Assembly (NCBI GenBank): GCA_017853715.1
Contig: JAFMIZ010000001.1
Location: forward strand, 78,679-138,054
Reading direction: 5' to 3'
Length of the DNA stretch: 59,376 nt
Source: Pedosphaera sp.
GTDB lineage: Bacteria; Verrucomicrobiota; Verrucomicrobiia; Limisphaerales; DSYF01
Every line of letters begins with the position of its first letter. The first letter of the stretch is position 1. Shown in pieces: positions 17,030-27,100 of this stretch. The notes beneath the pieces were generated by a model. The model made no database searches. It was not told the DNA's origin and saw only the letters and a program-made list of their open reading frames with translations. A program made the translations under genes and the position numbers.

Positions 17030-20000
17030 ATGAGCTCCAAAAAACCGTCCATGATCCCGACCTCGGGCGCCCGACTGGTGCGCTTCGTCGGTGACCGCAT
17101 CCGCTTTCAAGTCCGCCTCGCCGACGGCCCGCCAGCCCAGGCCTGGCGCGCTCGCCTGCGCACCAACATCGGACGGGGCTCGGTCCTGCGCAATGAAATC
17201 ATAGAGGCCCATGCCATAGGCGCACCGATTGCGGGCGCCTCGTGGCGCGACCTTCTGATGGAACGCGACGCCGAGGGTTGGTTTTTAGAGCTACCCTTGG
17301 CCGAGACTGGTTTCTTCAAGGCGAAAGCTTACGTCCTCGACGAACGTGACTGGCAACACTGGCCCGATGGCGGCGATGATGGCATCTCGGTGCATCCCAA
17401 CTGGACACGGACTGCAAATATAATCTATTGCGCATTCACTCGCTTGCACGGCGAAAGCCGGTTTGCCGCTTCCACTGAAAACAACCTGCTCGAACCGCAA
17501 CTGAAGCAGCTCGAAGCCAACGGTTATGCCGTTCTGCCTCCCTCAGGAAAGCTGCGCGATCTGGTTGGCCAACTGCCTCACATCACCCAAAGACTAGGCA
17601 GCCGCATCCTCCACTTGTTGCCCGTTGGTCCGACGCCCACGACCTACGCCCGCTTCGGCCGTTACGGCAGTCCGTATGCCTGCCTCGACCTGACGGCCAT
17701 TGACCCGGCGCTCATCGTTTTTGATAAACGAAGCACGGGCATTGACCAATTTGTCGAACTTGCCAGCGCCACGCATCGTCACGGGGCAAAACTGTTCCTC
17801 GACATTGTGATCAACCACACCGGCTGGGGTTCGCAGTTGCAGGAGCAAAACCCGCGTTGGTTCGTCCGCAAACCCGACGGACACTTCCACAGCCCTGGCG
17901 CTTGGGGCAACACGTGGGAGGATCTCGTCGAACTCAAGCAGGACAACGTGGAACTCTGGGACGCCATCGCTGAAAGCTTGCTCGTGTGGTGTCGTCGCGG
18001 CGTGGATGGTTTTCGGTGCGACGCAGGTTACATGGTCCCGATGCCCGCCTGGCAGTACATCATCGCCCGTGTGCAACAACAATTCCCCGAAGCCGTATTT
18101 CTGCTCGAAGGTTTGGGCGGCGCGTGGGAAGCCACCGAATCTCTGCTGACTGACGGCGGCATGCAATGGGCCTACAGCGAGCTGTTCCAAAACCACTCCA
18201 ACGTCCAAGTCAGCGGCTACCTGGACCACGCCGCGAGGCAAAGTGCACGTGTCGGCACGATGATCCACTACTCCGAAACGCACGACAACTCGCGCCTCGC
18301 TGCCAAGGGCCGCGGATGGTCCCTGCTCAGGAACCGCCTGTGCGCACTGGCCAGCTTCAGTGGGGGATTCGGCTTCACCAGCGGCGTTGAGTGGCTGGCC
18401 GCCGAGAAAATTCGCGTCCATGGCTGCACCGGCCTTAACTGGGACAGCAAGGACAACATCATACCGGAACTTGCGGCCCTGAACCATCTGCTGGCGGAGC
18501 ACCCGTGCTTCTTCGATGGCGCCAAACTCACGCGCTTAAGCCCACCGGATTCGGACGTTTATGCCCTGCTCCGCGAATCCGAGGAACGTCTCGATTCCGT
18601 GCTCGTGCTCGTGAATCTCGACACAGAAAAGCCCCGCACCTTTTCGCTGCGGCCCAGCGCGCTTGGAGCCTTGACAGACGCCAAATTGACCGTTCTTGTG
18701 GATTTACTCGGACAAGAGGCACCCCCCCAAGCTGAGGTGAAGGGCCAACCGACTTTCACACTGCCTCCCGGCGCTGCCCTCTGCTTGAGCGACTCAGCCA
18801 AGCCACACGGCTTGAGCGGCGACGAATATCGCGCCCAGCGCGCCCGGGCTGCTTGGGGGCTCCAAGCACTCAGCCAAGTACAAGCTCCCGAAGCAATCCC
18901 TCATTTCGACTGGCGCAAACTCGCCAGCGAGGTGGAGGCATCACCCAAGGAATTTCTAGCCGCAGCCAGTCATCCAAACGGAAACGCCGACGGCAAAACT
19001 TCCCCTCATTTTTCCAACGTCATCGTTTGGGGCCGCGCTGACGCACAACGCATCACCGTCGTCCCCCCCAATCACTGGCTGCTCATCGAAGAGGACGCGC
19101 CCTTCGCGGCAACGCTCCTCGGCACGAACCGCATGCAATCCGGCAAAGTCTCACGCCAGGCGAACTCAATCCCTGCCAGCGGAAAGCACATCGCCTGTTG
19201 GCCGCCTACTTCGGAGGTGTGCGATGCGACGCTGAAGCTTCAACTCGCCACCGATAAGGAATCCACATTCTCCGGCGAAGTGCGCTTCGTTCCCGATGAC
19301 CCCGCCAACAACCCGACGCCCAAGCTGGAACGCACCGATCTTGCCTTGTTAACGAATGGTCGTGGCGGCATGGCCCGACTCTGCGCCGACTTGGGCCGCG
19401 TGAATTCCAAATACGACTGCGTCCTCGGCGCCAATCTCCACAGCACCCTGCCGGTGGATCGCCACGTCTTTGCGAAACGTATTCGCGCGTGGATCAATGC
19501 AGATGGTTTTATCACCCCACTTGATTTTCATAACCTTGTCGCGTTCCGCCCCGGGCCGCCTGCCGTTTGGGAATTCGTAGCGCAGGCGGGCGATGGCCGC
19601 ACGGTCGAAGTCCAGTTGCAGGCGCACATGCCTGAAGGTTCAAACACCACGGTGTGCACCTTCACACGGCCCACAGCCAAGCATGCCCGCGGCAAGCAAG
19701 TGCCTGCCGATGCCGACGTGCGCCTGACCGTCCGCGTGGACATCGAGGATCGCAACTTCCACTCCGAGACCAAACACAACGACGGAGCAAACCACCACTT
19801 CATCTCCCATACGCATCCCCAGAAGAACAGACCCGGTTTCGCTTTCACCCCCGCCCCCGACCGCCAACTGCGCGTTTTTGCCACGGCCGGACAATATCAT
19901 TCACAGCCTGAATGGATTTACAACATCCCCCACCCCATCGAATCAACCCGCGGGCAGACGGGAGCTGGAGATGTGTTCAGTCCGGGCTGGTTTGAACTGC

Positions 20001-21331
20001 CTTTGCCCAAAGGGGCGGCCCTACAAGTCGTCGTCACTGCCGAAGCGGAAGGCGCAGACGAATCCGGCTTGCTCATCGGTGATACTGAAGTGCCAGATAC
20101 TTTCGGCGAACAACTTCAGCAAGCGGCGAGGGCCTATGTCGTGCGACGTGGCGAGGGCAAGACCGTCATCGCGGGTTATCCGTGGTTTCTCGACTGGGGC
20201 CGTGACACCCTGATTTGCGCGCGCGGCTTGCTCGCCGCCGGCATGGTGGACGATGTGCGCGATATCCTCCTGACGTTCGCGCGGTTTGAGGAAAAGGGCA
20301 CCCTGCCCAATATCATTCACGGCGAACACATCGGCAATCGCGATACCACTGATGCGCCGCTCTGGTTTGGCGTCGTTTGTGAGGAACTCGCCGAGGCTCA
20401 GAAGCGAAGTTCCAGTCGCAACCCGGATCTCTATGCCACTTTCGTGGACGGCAGGAAGCGCCCGCTCTCCGAGGTGCTGCGCAGCATAGCCCTCGGCTAC
20501 TTGCACGGCACGCCCAACGGAATCCACGTGGATCAAGAATCTGGTTTGGTGTGGAGCCCGAGCCATTTTACCTGGATGGACACCAACCATCCGGCCGGCA
20601 CGCCGCGCGAAGGCTATCCCATCGAGATACAATGCTTGTGGATTCGTCTGCTTCGGCAACTGGACCGCATCGCTGCCAAACCCGAGCGCGAAGCGTGGTC
20701 CGCATTGGCCGCCCGTGCGACCGCATCATTGGAGAAATATTTCTGGTTGCCCGATAAGGGTCGGTTCGCTGATGTACTCCGCACTGGCAGCAAAACGCCC
20801 GCCGCCCGAGCCGAAGCAGACGACGCTCTCCGCAGCAATGCTCTGTTCACCGTGAGCCTCGGGCTCATTCAGGGGGAGCGTGCCCGCCAAACCGTCGATG
20901 CCGCGCGTCGGTGGCTGGTAGTTCCCGGCGGGCTGCGTTCACTTGCGCCCCTGCGGGTGCAGCTCCCTCTGGAAATCTGTAATCAGAGTCATCGCCTCAA
21001 CGACCCGCATCATCCGTATTTTGGGCGCTATGAAGGCGACGAAGACTCGCGCCGCAAACCCGCTTATCACAACGGCACCGCGTGGACGTGGACGTTTCCG
21101 GTGTTCTGCGAAGCGTTGATGCGCGCATGGGATTACAGCCCGGAAAGCGTTGCAGCGGCTCAAGCCTATTTAACCACCAGCCACCGGTTGATGAACGAAG
21201 GCTGCCTAGGCCAACTCCCTGAAGTTCTCGACGGCGACGCGCCACACGCCCAACGCGGCTGCGACGCTCAAGCCTGGGGCGTCACAGAAGCGCTGCGAGT
21301 GTGGGCGCTGGCACGCGGACGCCAGACTTAG
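17030..21331 (+). CDS. Bifunctional glycogen debranching-type enzyme (GH13 fused to amylo-alpha-1,6-glucosidase)
   Basis: A 1433-residue cytoplasmic protein joining two glucan-active modules. Residues about 10-125 resemble the beta-rich N-terminal domain of GlgE-like maltosyltransferases. A GH13 alpha-amylase barrel follows with FLDIVINHTGW, nucleophile Asp331 in GFRCDAGY, acid/base Glu360 in LLEGLGG, and Asp419 in SETHDNSRLA. After a long beta-rich linker, residues about 1000-1430 form an (alpha/alpha)6 amylo-alpha-1,6-glucosidase (GH133) with YPWFLDWGRDTLI around Asp1055 and NIIHGEHIGNRDTTDAPLWF. The order GH13 then GH133 mirrors the eukaryotic debranching enzyme (transferase then glucosidase). 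Start: the ATG at 17030 precedes the first conserved residues, while the upstream open frame runs through the intergenic region. It is monocistronic. Confidence 0.88.
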   Translation: MSSKKPSMIPTSGARLVRFVGDRIRFQVRLADGPPAQAWRARLRTNIGRGSVLRNEIIEAHAIGAPIAGASWRDLLMERDAEGWFLELPLAETGFFKAKAYVLDERDWQHWPDGGDDGISVHPNWTRTANIIYCAFTRLHGESRFAASTENNLLEPQLKQLEANGYAVLPPSGKLRDLVGQLPHITQRLGSRILHLLPVGPTPTTYARFGRYGSPYACLDLTAIDPALIVFDKRSTGIDQFVELASATHRHGAKLFLDIVINHTGWGSQLQEQNPRWFVRKPDGHFHSPGAWGNTWEDLVELKQDNVELWDAIAESLLVWCRRGVDGFRCDAGYMVPMPAWQYIIARVQQQFPEAVFLLEGLGGAWEATESLLTDGGMQWAYSELFQNHSNVQVSGYLDHAARQSARVGTMIHYSETHDNSRLAAKGRGWSLLRNRLCALASFSGGFGFTSGVEWLAAEKIRVHGCTGLNWDSKDNIIPELAALNHLLAEHPCFFDGAKLTRLSPPDSDVYALLRESEERLDSVLVLVNLDTEKPRTFSLRPSALGALTDAKLTVLVDLLGQEAPPQAEVKGQPTFTLPPGAALCLSDSAKPHGLSGDEYRAQRARAAWGLQALSQVQAPEAIPHFDWRKLASEVEASPKEFLAAASHPNGNADGKTSPHFSNVIVWGRADAQRITVVPPNHWLLIEEDAPFAATLLGTNRMQSGKVSRQANSIPASGKHIACWPPTSEVCDATLKLQLATDKESTFSGEVRFVPDDPANNPTPKLERTDLALLTNGRGGMARLCADLGRVNSKYDCVLGANLHSTLPVDRHVFAKRIRAWINADGFITPLDFHNLVAFRPGPPAVWEFVAQAGDGRTVEVQLQAHMPEGSNTTVCTFTRPTAKHARGKQVPADADVRLTVRVDIEDRNFHSETKHNDGANHHFISHTHPQKNRPGFAFTPAPDRQLRVFATAGQYHSQPEWIYNIPHPIESTRGQTGAGDVFSPGWFELPLPKGAALQVVVTAEAEGADESGLLIGDTEVPDTFGEQLQQAARAYVVRRGEGKTVIAGYPWFLDWGRDTLICARGLLAAGMVDDVRDILLTFARFEEKGTLPNIIHGEHIGNRDTTDAPLWFGVVCEELAEAQKRSSSRNPDLYATFVDGRKRPLSEVLRSIALGYLHGTPNGIHVDQESGLVWSPSHFTWMDTNHPAGTPREGYPIEIQCLWIRLLRQLDRIAAKPEREAWSALAARATASLEKYFWLPDKGRFADVLRTGSKTPAARAEADDALRSNALFTVSLGLIQGERARQTVDAARRWLVVPGGLRSLAPLRVQLPLEICNQSHRLNDPHHPYFGRYEGDEDSRRKPAYHNGTAWTWTFPVFCEALMRAWDYSPESVAAAQAYLTTSHRLMNEGCLGQLPEVLDGDAPHAQRGCDAQAWGVTEALRVWALARGRQT

Positions 21332-21562
21332 TCGGCCAGGTGGATACGAGGGAGGGTTGAAAAGGAGCTTCCGCGGTCAGAATTTGCGCAGCGGGGCAGT
21401 GAACCGCGCCGACCAAGCGGCCAGCAGTGTGATGGCACTAACGAAACATAGAGGCAAAGATATTTGCTTCAGGACGAGCGTTTTGGAGCAACACTAAATT
21501 TAAAATCCGGGATTGTCGTTTAGCTTCCTTATCGTGTCCGCAGCAACGCCCACCGTCTGCCG

Positions 21563-22087
21563 TCAGGCCAATTTCAGAAACGCCACTTCCACAATCAAGT
21601 CCGCCGCCACCTTTTCGAGTTCGGTTTTCAACGCGACAAGATCCGCCGAATTCGGAACCAGCACCGTGGCCCGCGCCTTGAACAGCATTTCGCCAGACAT
21701 CGCCGCGCTGACACATTCCGTTTCCAGTTCCTCCACATTCACACCATGCCGCGCCAAAGCACTGGTGATTTGCTGAACAATACCGGGCCGGTCGTGCCCG
21801 ATGATCTCCAACTGGCGCAGTTCAGCCTGGGGCGCAGCCGCATCAAATTCATCGGGCTGCACGGTAACCGTGATGCTCCGGGCTGAAAGTCCGGCCAGCG
21901 TCAGCATCAAGGCGGCGACCGATTCAGCGGGGACACGCACGCGCAGGATGCCCGCAAATCGTCCGCCCAGGCGCGACATGCGGCTTTCCAGCCAGTTGCC
22001 GCCGTGTTGCGCCACGAGGGTTGCCACCGATTCCACCAAACCAGGACGATCGGGGCCAATGACTGTCATGACCAAGGTGCTTTGCAT
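21563..22087 (-). CDS. Two-ACT-domain protein, GcvR-like
   Basis: A 174-residue cytoplasmic protein of two ACT domains. The first begins LVMTVIGPDRPGLVESVATL, the second LEIIGHDRPGIVQQITSALA, both with the glycine-rich ligand loop (GPDRPG, GHDRPG). This layout and length match GcvR, the glycine-cleavage regulator of E. coli. GcvR acts by binding GcvA, and no GcvA or gcv gene is present here, so a general amino-acid sensing role is as likely. It is divergent from the POT transporter, with 96 bp between the starts. Confidence 0.82.
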   Translation of the reverse strand: MQSTLVMTVIGPDRPGLVESVATLVAQHGGNWLESRMSRLGGRFAGILRVRVPAESVAALMLTLAGLSARSITVTVQPDEFDAAAPQAELRQLEIIGHDRPGIVQQITSALARHGVNVEELETECVSAAMSGEMLFKARATVLVPNSADLVALKTELEKVAADLIVEVAFLKLA

Positions 22088-22183
22088 GAGGTCGTGTTAC
22101 GCAGAGGCTGGTTTGGAGGCAAGCGCGGAAAGAAGTGCTGGCCTCAGGAAAGGATTTCCATTACGCAACCGCACAACAATTCA

Positions 22184-23620
22184 ATGAGCGCACCCGCCAC
22201 ATCCAATCTGGCCAGCCCAGCCGGCTTTCCGAAACAGGCCCTGTTCATTCTCGGCAACGAGGCCGCGGAGCGCTACAGCTACTATGGGATGAAGGGCATT
22301 CTGGCGCTCTACATCACGAACGTCCTGCTGAAGGACAAGGATTACTCCACGAGCGTGATCCATCTGTTCGGCTTCGTGAATTACTTCATGCCCCTGCTGG
22401 GCGCGTGGGTGTCCGATAAGTTTTGGGGACGTTACCGGACCATCCTTTGGATCTCACTATTCTATTGCGCCGGGCACGGCGTGCTCGCCTTGAGTGACTT
22501 GTTTCAGACGGTTGACGCCAAAGTGTGGTGTCTGTTTGCGGGGCTGGGGCTGATTGCCTTTGGCTCCGGCGGCATCAAGCCGTGCGTCTCTGCCTTCATG
22601 GGGGACCAATTCAGCCCGGAGCAACGTCATCTGCTCCCCAAGGCGTATGCCGCGTTTTACTGGTGCATCAACCTCGGCTCAACCGCCGCGTTCCTGACCA
22701 TTCCGCTGGTGCGAAAGGAATTTGGCTACGGCTGGGCATTCGGAATTCCGGGGCTGGCGATGGGACTGGCCACGTTCGTATTCTGGTTGGGAACCCGGCA
22801 CTACACTATGGTTCCCCCGACCGCCCAAACGAAGACGGCGGGATTCTTTCAAGTTTTGTTCTTTGCGCTCGAGCACCGGTCGGACCGCAAACCGGATCAA
22901 GGCTTCTGGGATTCCGCCCGCAGCAGATTCTCTGAGGCTGAAGTTGACGCCGCCCGGTCGGTGTTGCCCATCCTGGGCATCTTCGCCCTGCTTCCCGTGT
23001 TTTGGGCATTGTTCGACCAGACGTTTTCCACCTGGGTGCTTCAGGGGGAGATGATGGCGCCTTACTTGATTGGCAATTATTCCATCGGGCCGGAAGAAAT
23101 GCTCTCCGCCAATCCGATTCTGGTGATGATTCTCATCCCGATCATGACAATGGTTGTTTATCCGTTGTTTGGCCGGCTGGCCACGCCGCTGCGGCGGATG
23201 TGCACGGGCATGTTCCTGGCCGCGTTCTCTTTCGTAATCGTCGCCTGGCTCCAGCAGCAGCTCGACGCCGGAGTGCCACTGAGCATCCTCTGGCAAATCG
23301 TTCCCTACGTCGTATTGACCACGGCGGAAGTTCTGTTCTCGACCACCGGATTGGAATTCGCCTTCCGCGAAGCGGCCCCTTCGATGAAGAGCACCATCAT
23401 GAGCTTTTGGTTGTTGACCGTCGCGCTCGGTAATCTGCTGGTGACGGGCATCACCACGGTTGCGGGCAAAGTGCTGGGCACCGGTGGCGGCCACGATGTG
23501 TCCGTCACCCCGGCCATGTTCCTGTTCTATGCGGGCCTTACCTTTGTCGTAGCGATTGTCTTCAGTGTCATCTGCATCTTCTACCGTTACCGGGATGCCG
23601 AGGCGGCGCAAGGGCGGTGA
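22184..23620 (+). CDS. POT-family proton-coupled oligopeptide transporter
   Basis: A 478-residue inner-membrane transporter of the major facilitator superfamily with about 12 to 14 membrane segments. The POT signature ExxER(F/Y)xYYG is visible as NEAAERYSYYGMKG in the first helix, and GSGGIKPCVSAFMGDQF is the PTR2 family signature between helices. A loop of about 60 polar residues (after residue 205, with KPDQGFWDSARSRFSE) interrupts the middle, as in eukaryote-like and some bacterial POTs. Substrates are normally di- and tripeptides taken up with protons. The start at 22184 places the signature at the usual distance from the N-terminus. Confidence 0.9.
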   Translation: MSAPATSNLASPAGFPKQALFILGNEAAERYSYYGMKGILALYITNVLLKDKDYSTSVIHLFGFVNYFMPLLGAWVSDKFWGRYRTILWISLFYCAGHGVLALSDLFQTVDAKVWCLFAGLGLIAFGSGGIKPCVSAFMGDQFSPEQRHLLPKAYAAFYWCINLGSTAAFLTIPLVRKEFGYGWAFGIPGLAMGLATFVFWLGTRHYTMVPPTAQTKTAGFFQVLFFALEHRSDRKPDQGFWDSARSRFSEAEVDAARSVLPILGIFALLPVFWALFDQTFSTWVLQGEMMAPYLIGNYSIGPEEMLSANPILVMILIPIMTMVVYPLFGRLATPLRRMCTGMFLAAFSFVIVAWLQQQLDAGVPLSILWQIVPYVVLTTAEVLFSTTGLEFAFREAAPSMKSTIMSFWLLTVALGNLLVTGITTVAGKVLGTGGGHDVSVTPAMFLFYAGLTFVVAIVFSVICIFYRYRDAEAAQGR

Positions 23621-23669
23621 TTCACTTCCCGCTTTCAATCGGGCCTCGCGCTTTCTACGTTGAACTCAG

Positions 23670-23757
23670 GCCAGCGTGGCGAAATGGCAGACGCACGGGA
23701 CTTAAAATCCCGGGACCTTAAAAAGTCGTGTGGGTTCAAGTCCCACCGCTGGCACCA
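23670..23757 (+). tRNA. tRNA-Leu (anticodon UAA), CCA encoded
   Basis: The acceptor stem GCCAGCG (23670-23676) pairs with CGCTGGC (23747-23753). The anticodon stem CGGGA/TCCCG encloses the loop CTTAAAA, giving anticodon UAA. A long variable arm (class II tRNA) and the T-arm GTGGGTTCAAGTCCCAC are intact. The CCA end is encoded at 23755-23757. It decodes UUA and, by wobble, UUG. Confidence 0.96.
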
Positions 23758-23882
23758 AGTCATCCGTCCGGAATTCGGCAGGCTCCGTAGTATTCGGGAT
23801 AAGTGTTTTTCGGATTGGGACTTGCAGAAGGAGATTCCAAGCCTAGGCTGAAAGTATAACGGGTCCGGCCAAACACCAGTCC

Positions 23883-24113
23883 ATGAGAATCTTGCTTCAG
23901 CATGTGCGCACTCAGCTTTTCCTGAAGAGTTTGGGCATTTGGACGGCCACCCCCTACGAGGCGTTTGACTTCGAACATTCCCAGCGCGCGATCGAATTTG
24001 CCGACAAGAACCAGCTGCAAGGCGTGCAGATTCTGGTGAAGTTCATCGACAGCCAGTTCAATGAAGCCGTGTCATTGCCGGCGCACGCGCCGACGCACCA
24101 CAAGGCAAAGTAA
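23883..24113 (+). CDS. Small orphan protein, member A of a two-copy family
   Basis: A 76-residue protein of unknown function. It aligns without gaps, from residue 1 to about 57, with the protein at 54074-54328. The shared residues include I3, L4, L14, S16, G18, W20, T21, P24, A27, F30, A36, E38, A40 and I50. The shared start supports the ATG at 23883. Predicted fold is mixed: a helix around 32-44 followed by a beta strand around 48-56. There is no signal peptide or membrane segment, so it is probably cytoplasmic. The last residues are histidine- and lysine-rich (HAPTHHKAK). It lies between tRNA-Leu and smc and ends at a terminator. Confidence 0.75.
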   Translation: MRILLQHVRTQLFLKSLGIWTATPYEAFDFEHSQRAIEFADKNQLQGVQILVKFIDSQFNEAVSLPAHAPTHHKAK

Positions 24114-24135
24114 AAGCTCGCTATTTCTAAAAATC

Positions 24136-24163
24136 AAACGGCAGGCTTCAACGCCTGCCGTTT
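24136..24163. terminator. Terminator between small gene and smc
   Basis: An 11-bp perfect stem (AAACGGCAGGC with GCCTGCCGTTT) around TTCAAC. A and T bases at its ends allow it to serve both convergent genes, although the downstream T-run is short. Confidence 0.75.
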
Positions 24164-24190
24164 CGCTTCTCAACTTAATCGCCACTGGCT

Positions 24191-27100
24191 CTACTTGGCC
24201 ATGACGATGTCCACCGTCTCGTCCCGATTGTGCGGAGCGTCCTCTTCCACCTCCACGTCCGGTACATTCGCGGGCGGCACGAGCGGGGTTGCCGTCTTGG
24301 CGGTCTGCTCCACGTTGGGCTCGTCCCGCTTGTGGAATTTGACGCTGACAATCTTGCTGATCCCGTGCTCCTCCATCGTCACGCCGTAGAGCACGTCGGC
24401 CATGCCAATGGTGCGCTTGTTGTGCGTGATGATGACGAACTGGGAATGCTCAAGGAATCGCTGGAGCACGCGGATGAAGCGATTGATGTTCGACTCGTCG
24501 AGCGGCGCATCCAATTCGTCCAGCACGCAGAACGGACTTGGCTTGACCTGATAGATGGAGAACAACAACGCCACCGCCGTCATGGTCTGCTCACCACCGG
24601 ATAGGAGCGAGATGCTTTGCAACTGCTTGCCGGGCGGACGCGCCACGATATCAATACCGCACTCGAGCACGTCATTTTCATCGACGAGAATCAGGTCCGC
24701 CTTGCCGCCACCGAAGATCTCAGTGAACATGGTGCGGAAGTTGTCCCGAATCTGGTTGAACGTGGTGACAAACATCTCCCGCGTCTGGGCATTGATACGG
24801 CTCAACACCTCGGTGAGTTCGGTCTTGGCCGTAACCAGATCAGAATGCTGCTGGCTGAGGAACGTATAGCGCTGTTCGGTCTCCTCGTATTCCTCAATCG
24901 CCACCAGATTCACCGGCCCCATGTCGTCGATGCGTTTCTGCAACGCCTCAACTTGGGCACGAACCACGCCCCAATCCGTCCCCAAGCCGGCGGCGGCCAC
25001 TTCCTCGGGGGTGGCAATCTCCACCCGGGGCTGACCTTCGTCGGCATAGGTGATCTTGATCGTCTCGCTGCTGACTTCGTTAATGTTGACATGATACTTC
25101 TGCTGGACGCGTTCGCGAATGTTCTGCACAGCCATCTGCTTCTGGGCGACTTCCACATCCAGAGCGCCGCGCTGGTCGCCGAGCGAACCCAGGCTCCGGC
25201 GCTGCTCACGCAAATTCTCCTCACGCCCGTCAACGTCGGACTCTTGCGCCTGCTTCCGACCGAAAAGCTCCGCCGCCTGAGCGTTCACCTGCGCACGCAG
25301 ATGATCCAAGCGTTCGATTTCGCCGCGTGATTGCTGAATTTCCGTGTCAGCCGTTTGCTTGCGCGAAACGAATGCCGTCATCTCACCTTTGCGCTGGGCG
25401 ACGAGATGCGCCAGTTCGCGCAACCGCTGCTCAACGGCAGTCCGCTGCTGCCGCAGCGACCCCACGAGCTGCTCTTCGGAGGCCGCCGCCACCCGGCTCT
25501 CGGTAAGCGCACCCGTCGCTTCGTCGCGCTGGCCACGCAGGGATTCAAGATTCTCCGTCAAACCATTCACCGCCGCCGTCCGTTCCTGCTCGCGAGACTC
25601 CAAGTCACTGACACGCGCGGCCAGTGCTGCACGCTTCTGCAGACCTTCCTGCTCCTGCGCCGCAAGACTTTGAACCTCGTAGACCACCGTCTCAATCTTC
25701 TGACCCAGCAAGCGGCTGGAATCGTTCAGCGCGCGGAACTCGCCCTCATGGGTGGCGATGGCGACTTCTTGAGCACGCAGATCAGTCTGCGCCTGTTGCA
25801 AGCTGGCCTGCAATTCAGTCTGCTCGCTTTGCAGCGCACCACGTTGACGACTGCTCGCCTCGACTTGGAGTTGAACGCCCTCCAGTTCGGTCTTCAGTTC
25901 GGCGATCTGGTTCTTGCGGCCCAGGATGGATTGCGCGGTTTTGCCGTTGTTGTCGCCATGGGAACCACCCGTGTAAACGCCCGAAGCGCTGAGGAACTCG
26001 CCGGTCAAGGTAACGTAATGCGTGTCGGCACCGTTCTCCTGGAACGCGCGAGTTGCGGCCGCCAGGTTGGTGACGATGCAGGTGTTGCCCAGCAGGCGAG
26101 CGAGGAGCGGGCGAATTGAATCATCACCACCGACCACGGACATGGCTTGAATCGGACCGCTGCCCGCAATCAAGTTGGGTGTGAATGCCGGGATCTCAGA
26201 CCCGTTGTCATGGCGGGAAAGCGCCAGGGCGGCCACGCTGGCGCGGCCCTTCTTACTGGCGGCCAGCCCGGCGAGAATATGCTCCGCCGTTTCGGGCGAC
26301 TCCGTCAGCACCAATTGCAGGTGTTGGCCCAAGGCCGCTTCGATGGCGGTGACGAACGTATCGGGCACGCGCAGCCTGTCCGCCAGCGAACCCAGCACGT
26401 TTTCGGATTCCTTCAACGCGGCGAGCGCACCCGCGCTAAAACCCTCGTGACCGGCCTCAAGCTGTTCAAGCACTTCGAGCCGTGAACGCAACTGTGCCTG
26501 CTCGCGCAGCAAACTCTCCTGCTGCTGCGAGGCCGACTTCAACTCCTCCTGAATCTGCTTCAACCGGGCCTGACGTTCCTCCACGGTGCCGCGGGCGGTT
26601 TGAACGTTCAGCTTTTCCACATCCACGTTGGCTTGGAATTCCGAGAGCCGCGCATTGAGGCGCGAGCGCTCCTCTTCCAACTGGATCTTCTCCGCCGACA
26701 GCTTCTCCAGCCGCACCACATTGCCTTGCTTCTGGAGATCGAGCGCAGTGATTTCATTGCGCACGCGAGCCAGTTCCTGCGCGGCGGAAAACGCCTCGGA
26801 CTGAGCAACGCGCAACGCCTCCTGCTTGGCGCGCAAGTCATCTTCAACCGCCTTCAACGCCGCCTGTTTCTTTTCCAGACTGACACGGTGTTCCACCAGC
26901 GCAGACTCGGATGCCTGCAATCGATCGTTGATGGAATCGAGTTCTGTTTGTGCCAGCCCGCCGCGTTCCTCGGCCTGATTGATGTCTGACAACGCCTTCT
27001 CATTTTGGGCCGCCAGCTCGCGGAGACGTTCCTCGTTGAACTGAATCCGGCTTTCGTGGCGGTCGGCCTCGGACTTCAATTCCAAGCCACGCTGCTGAGT

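Noticed and set aside
21332-21562. Possible minus-strand tail ending LLAAWSARFTAPLRKF between the debranching enzyme and the ACT protein
   Set aside because: A hydrophobic stretch can be read at 21378-21470, but it has no start and is stopped upstream by a TAG. It is probably debris of a lost gene, too short to call.
22679-23638. Minus-strand open frame of about 319 codons opposite the POT transporter
   Set aside because: Rich in Arg, Gln and His as typical of antisense frames. No start signal or motif.
24617-25330. Plus-strand open frame inside smc
   Set aside because: Antisense shadow of a coiled-coil gene. The opposing gene is certain.
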